Source of the DNA: Burkholderia aenigmatica
GTDB taxonomy: Bacteria > Pseudomonadota > Gammaproteobacteria > Burkholderiales > Burkholderiaceae
DNA: 64,000 bases
Assembly (NCBI RefSeq): GCF_902499175.1
Contig: NZ_CABVQC010000014.1
Span: 1-64,000 of the forward strand
Direction: 5' to 3'
The notes below the pieces were generated by a model that saw only the letters and a list, made by a program, of their open reading frames with translations, made no database searches and was not told the origin of the DNA. Positions 61,377-64,000 of the stretch are shown piece by piece; position 1 is the first letter of the stretch, and every line of letters begins with the position of its first letter. The position numbers were made by a program, and so were the translations under genes.

Positions 61377-62380
61377 TCCTCCGTTCGGTCACGCGGGACC
61401 GTGTAACTCTGCGCCATCGCGACGACGACCTTGCGCGGCCCCTCGAACGGGTCGCGCGCATGTGCGGTCAGCATGTTGTCGAGCATCAGCACGTCGCCCG
61501 TGCGCCACGGGAACACGATGCGCTGCTGGTCGAGCACGCCGCGGATCTCCGCGAGCGCGTCCGCTTCGAGCGGTTCGCCGTCGCCGTAATACACGTTGCG
61601 CGGCACGTTCTCGAGCCCGACCGCGTCGACGAGCGCTTCCTGCATGTCGTCGTCAAGCGCCGACAGGTGAAACAGGTTCGCCTGGTTGAACCACACGCGG
61701 TCGCCCGTGCGCGGATGGCGCGCGACGGCCTGGCAGCGTTCGCGGGTGCGCAGCAGCAGCTCGCCGTCGTCATCGGTGCGCCACGCGCATTCGATGCCGC
61801 GCGCCGCGCACATCCGTTCGACCTCGGCCGGCTCGTCGGTGCCGAACGACTGCTGCCACGGCAGGTCGAGCCCCTGCCCGAAATTGCGCACGTACAGCAG
61901 CTCGCGCTTCTCGAAACGCGCAATCAGCGCCGGATCGAGCGCACGATAGACCGCGCGGCTGTCCGCGATCGGCGTCGCCCCGCCGTGCGGCGCCGCGAGC
62001 GCGCAGTGGAACCAGATCCGCAGCGGCCATTCGCGCGTGTACGACTGCTCGTTGTGCAGCGGAATCGCGCGGTGCGGCGGGTATTCGGTCGACGTATAGA
62101 CCGCGCCTTCCACCTGGCTGCGCGGCGTCGATGCGTATTCATAGCCGATCAGCGGATCGCCGAACGACGCCGCGAACTGCTGGAACGCGTCGATCGACGG
62201 CACGTGAAAACCCGTGAACAGCACGCCGCCCGCCCGTTCGAGCGTGTCGGCCGCGATCTCGCGCGCGAGCGGCGCGACGTCGTCGATCGACATCCCGTCG
62301 CTGCCGCGCGGCGACACGACGGTGGGCAGCCCCGGCTCGATACGCAGGTCGTCGAGCGTCGGCAACGTAAGCAGGGTCAT
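61373..62380 (-). CDS. orbG: TauD/SyrP-like Fe(II)/2-oxoglutarate aspartate beta-hydroxylase
   Basis: 335 residues. IPLHNEQSYTREWP holds the HxE/D iron-binding pair and MLTAHARDPFEGPRKVVVAM the distal His and the 2-oxoglutarate-binding Arg of the TauD fold. SyrP/AsbX-like relatives hydroxylate aspartate on a carrier domain. It should make the beta-hydroxyaspartate of ornibactin, acting on the second module of OrbI. It lies 44 nt after orbH and overlaps orbC. Confidence 0.93.
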   Translation of the reverse strand: MTLLTLPTLDDLRIEPGLPTVVSPRGSDGMSIDDVAPLAREIAADTLERAGGVLFTGFHVPSIDAFQQFAASFGDPLIGYEYASTPRSQVEGAVYTSTEYPPHRAIPLHNEQSYTREWPLRIWFHCALAAPHGGATPIADSRAVYRALDPALIARFEKRELLYVRNFGQGLDLPWQQSFGTDEPAEVERMCAARGIECAWRTDDDGELLLRTRERCQAVARHPRTGDRVWFNQANLFHLSALDDDMQEALVDAVGLENVPRNVYYGDGEPLEADALAEIRGVLDQQRIVFPWRTGDVLMLDNMLTAHARDPFEGPRKVVVAMAQSYTVPRDRTED

Positions 62381-62424
62381 GCAACGTCCTCTTCAGGTGA
62401 CGCGCCGGATCACGGCGCAGCGGG

Positions 62425-62667
62425 TCACGACGCGCGCGATGCGCGCTCGCCGTCCATCGCGCGGCGCAGGCTCGCGGGGCGCATGTCGGTCCAGACTGTC
62501 TCGATGTGCGCGAGACAGTCGGCTTTCGGGCCGCTCACGCCGACTTCGCGCCAGCCGGCCGGCACGGGCCGGAACGTCGGCCAGATCGAATACTGTTCTT
62601 CGTCGTTGATGACGACCGTATAGACGAGGTCGTCGGTGTCGGCGGAAGGCGTCGTGGCTTGCGTCAT
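62425..62667 (-). CDS. orbH: MbtH-like protein
   Basis: 80 residues from the ATG at 62667 ([20 protein letters not shown]). [20 protein letters not shown] and the following [18 protein letters not shown], together with DMRPASLRR, match the MbtH signature (NxExQxSxWP and the tryptophans). MbtH proteins bind and activate NRPS adenylation domains. It is the first gene of the OrbS-dependent leftward transcript, 65 nt after the promoter. The longer reading to 62823 overlaps orbS and is rejected. Confidence 0.95.
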   Translation of the reverse strand: MTQATTPSADTDDLVYTVVINDEEQYSIWPTFRPVPAGWREVGVSGPKADCLAHIETVWTDMRPASLRRAMDGERASRAS

Positions 62668-62731
62668 GATCGGAAATCGCTGAGGCGGTTGAAGGTGGCG
62701 AAGCGGCGGAGTCGGCCGCTCCTGTCTGATA

Positions 62732-62756
62732 GACGATTGGCCGGCGCGGTTTTTTA
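62732..62756 (-). promoter_or_regulatory. OrbS-dependent promoter of orbH operon
   Basis: Minus-strand TAAA (62756-62753), 17 nt with CCGCGCCGGCC, and CGTC (62735-62732), followed by TATCAG. The first three bases of the -35 element are the TAA stop codon of orbS itself, so the sigma-factor gene ends in the promoter it recognises. Confidence 0.85.
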
Positions 62757-63410
62757 CCGGCGCCGGGCGCGACCGCCCAGGAACACCGGGCACGCGACGC
62801 CGCGATGGCACGCGTCGAGGCATTCCGCGCAGTGGCGCTCCGCGTCGCGCACCATGAAATGCACGAGCGTCTGCGACACGTTCAGCGCGCGCGCCGCGGT
62901 CTGCAGCGTCTCCTCGCGCAGCCGCACCATCTCGAATGCCGCGCGGCTGCGCGCCGGCAGGTCATCGAGGGCGGCCCACACACGCCGCAGCGTGTCGCGC
63001 GTCAGCAGCGCGGCTTCCGGCGTCGGCTCGGGCGACGGCACGTCGAAGCCGTCGTCCTCTTCCGTGTGATAGACGTTCTCGAGGCTTTGCCGGCGGCACG
63101 CGTCGATCGACGCATTGCGCACCATTCGCGTCACGTACGCGACCGGCTGGCGCACCGCGTCCTGGTTCGGGAATTCGACGAGCTTCACGAACACGTCGTG
63201 GACGACATCCTCGGCGCGGCTCGCGCAGCCGACGAAGCCGCGCGCGACATTGACGAGCATCGCGCGATGCGAGATCAGCACGTCGAGCAACGCCCCCTGC
63301 GCACGGGGCTCCGCGGCACGGCACGCACGCAGCGGCCGATCGGAATGACGGCCGAGGAACGGGTTCGCCGCTGCCGCCGCCGGTCGGTCGAGCACTTCCG
63401 CCATCGCCAT
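62754..63410 (-). CDS. orbS: ECF sigma factor for the ornibactin locus
   Basis: 218 residues from the ATG at 63410, with GGAG seven nt upstream; another ATG two codons later is less well placed. Region 2 has [17 protein letters not shown] and [16 protein letters not shown], and region 4 [20 protein letters not shown] with [20 protein letters not shown], as in PvdS/FpvI-type iron-starvation sigma factors. The C-terminus is an extension with [15 protein letters not shown], four clustered Cys that could bind iron. It directs transcription from the TAAA-N17-CGTC promoters. Its own promoter carries a Fur site. Confidence 0.95.
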   Translation of the reverse strand: MAMAEVLDRPAAAAANPFLGRHSDRPLRACRAAEPRAQGALLDVLISHRAMLVNVARGFVGCASRAEDVVHDVFVKLVEFPNQDAVRQPVAYVTRMVRNASIDACRRQSLENVYHTEEDDGFDVPSPEPTPEAALLTRDTLRRVWAALDDLPARSRAAFEMVRLREETLQTAARALNVSQTLVHFMVRDAERHCAECLDACHRGVACPVFLGGRARRR

Positions 63411-63442
63411 CGATCTGCTCCGTCAAATTCCGAGATAGCGCA

Positions 63443-63471
63443 ATTTAACGTAAACGCAAATCATTCTCAAT
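63443..63471 (-). promoter_or_regulatory. orbS promoter with overlapping Fur box
   Basis: Minus-strand TTGAGA (63470-63465), 16-nt spacer and TTAAAT (63448-63443). An alternative pair, TTTGCG and TATCTC with a 17-nt spacer, lies slightly downstream. The stretch GAGAATGATTTGCGTTTAC overlaps the -35 and resembles a Fur box, fitting iron repression of orbS. Confidence 0.65.
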
Positions 63472-63735
63472 CCGATTACGGGATGACCCTTTCGACTACC
63501 AGGATTTGTCTGAATAATCGCCGGAATCGTTGCATGAACAGACGGGACGCGCGCGGCCGGTCGCGGCACGCGGCCACCCGCGCGTCCGTCCGGCGCGCAT
63601 GGCTGGCGTCGCGCCGACACGATCTTTCACGAGTCTGACGAAACGCCTGCGCCTGTCATGCGCGGTAGCAACTTATTACCACGTGAAATTTTGAGGGCTC
63701 GTACGATCGACTTGCCGTTTCCAAGGGAGAACAAC

Positions 63736-63963
63736 ATGAAATCCATCGTGTTATCCGCTGTCATGGTGGGCGCGCTGTCGAGCGTGATGCTCACCGGTTG
63801 CGTTGCCTATCCTGCCCCGGCCGAAGTCACGATCGGCTGGCATGGCGATCGCTACTGGGACGGCAATCGCTACTGGGAGCGCCACGACTGGGAGGCTCAG
63901 CATCCGGGCGGGCATGACGACCGCCGCGACGATCGCCGGGACGACCAGCGGCCGCAGTGGTAA
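63736..63963 (+). CDS. Small lipoprotein, function unknown
   Basis: 75 residues from the ATG at 63736, preceded by AAGGGAGAA. MKSIVLSAVMVGALSSVMLT leads into a lipobox ending LTGC, then VAYPAPAEVTIGW. The mature part is short and very hydrophilic, with RYWDGNRYWERHDWE and a C-terminal run of repeated RRDD units. I do not know a function for it. It is divergent from orbS; the 325 nt between them hold the orbS promoter, and the stretch 63480-63735 shows no other gene. Confidence 0.75.
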   Translation: MKSIVLSAVMVGALSSVMLTGCVAYPAPAEVTIGWHGDRYWDGNRYWERHDWEAQHPGGHDDRRDDRRDDQRPQW

Positions 63964-64000
63964 GGCCCCGCCGCTCCCGTGACCCGCTATTCAACGACCG

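Noticed and set aside
1-64000. CRISPR arrays, tRNA, rRNA, insertion sequences, attachment sites
   Set aside because: Looked for by eye on both strands; no spaced repeat array, no cloverleaf or rRNA segment, and no transposase or integrase reading frame was seen.

Overview
This GC-rich window looks like a chromosomal segment of a Burkholderia cepacia complex species. It carries an essentially complete ornibactin siderophore locus (orbS, orbH, orbG, orbC, orbD, orbF, orbB, orbE, orbI, orbJ, orbK, pvdA, orbA, pvdF, orbL). It also has a betaproteobacterial arrangement of oxygen-dependent cobalamin genes. The species assignment is an inference from gene content; no rRNA or other marker gene is present.

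Positions 1-5566 hold the start of cobL, a small membrane protein gene, a cobalamin riboswitch and the tightly overlapping cobG-cobH-cobI-cobJ operon; CobJ is fused to a CbiG region. Positions 5573-16850 are mostly ordinary accessory or housekeeping genes: a divergent MFS exporter/LysR pair, a secreted GH18 chitinase, a four-gene catabolic operon (CoA-transferase, CitMHS transporter, acyl-CoA dehydrogenase, IclR regulator), a small secreted protein, a Nudix hydrolase, a small tyrosine-phosphatase-like protein, a DUF1993 protein and a UPF0178 protein.

Positions 16909-27752 hold the second cobalamin block. Two back-to-back divergent cobalamin riboswitches drive, leftward, a short ORF, cobW, cobN and the ATPase/VWA partners of the cobaltochelatase, and rightward, cobA, cobE, cobO and cobB. 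The ATPase and VWA reading frames meet at an A7 slippery heptamer, followed after 6 nt by a strong stem-loop. The sequence therefore predicts programmed -1 frameshifting that makes a small subunit (ATPase) and a larger ATPase-VWA subunit from one gene. This is the most striking feature of the window.

Positions 27792-33090 carry a lipoprotein, an M20 amidohydrolase, an AbiEi/AbiEii-type toxin-antitoxin locus with a concentric palindromic operator, and a VapBC locus.

Positions 33091-63410 are the ornibactin locus. OrbS is a Fur-controlled ECF sigma factor. Three promoters with an identical TAAA-N17-CGTC layout lie upstream of orbH, orbI and orbE. OrbH-G-C-D-F-B provide an MbtH helper, aspartate beta-hydroxylase, ABC uptake and ferric reduction. 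OrbE exports the product. OrbI and OrbJ assemble the tetrapeptide, and OrbK, PvdA, PvdF and OrbL modify ornithine. OrbA is the outer-membrane receptor. A small lipoprotein gene closes the window.
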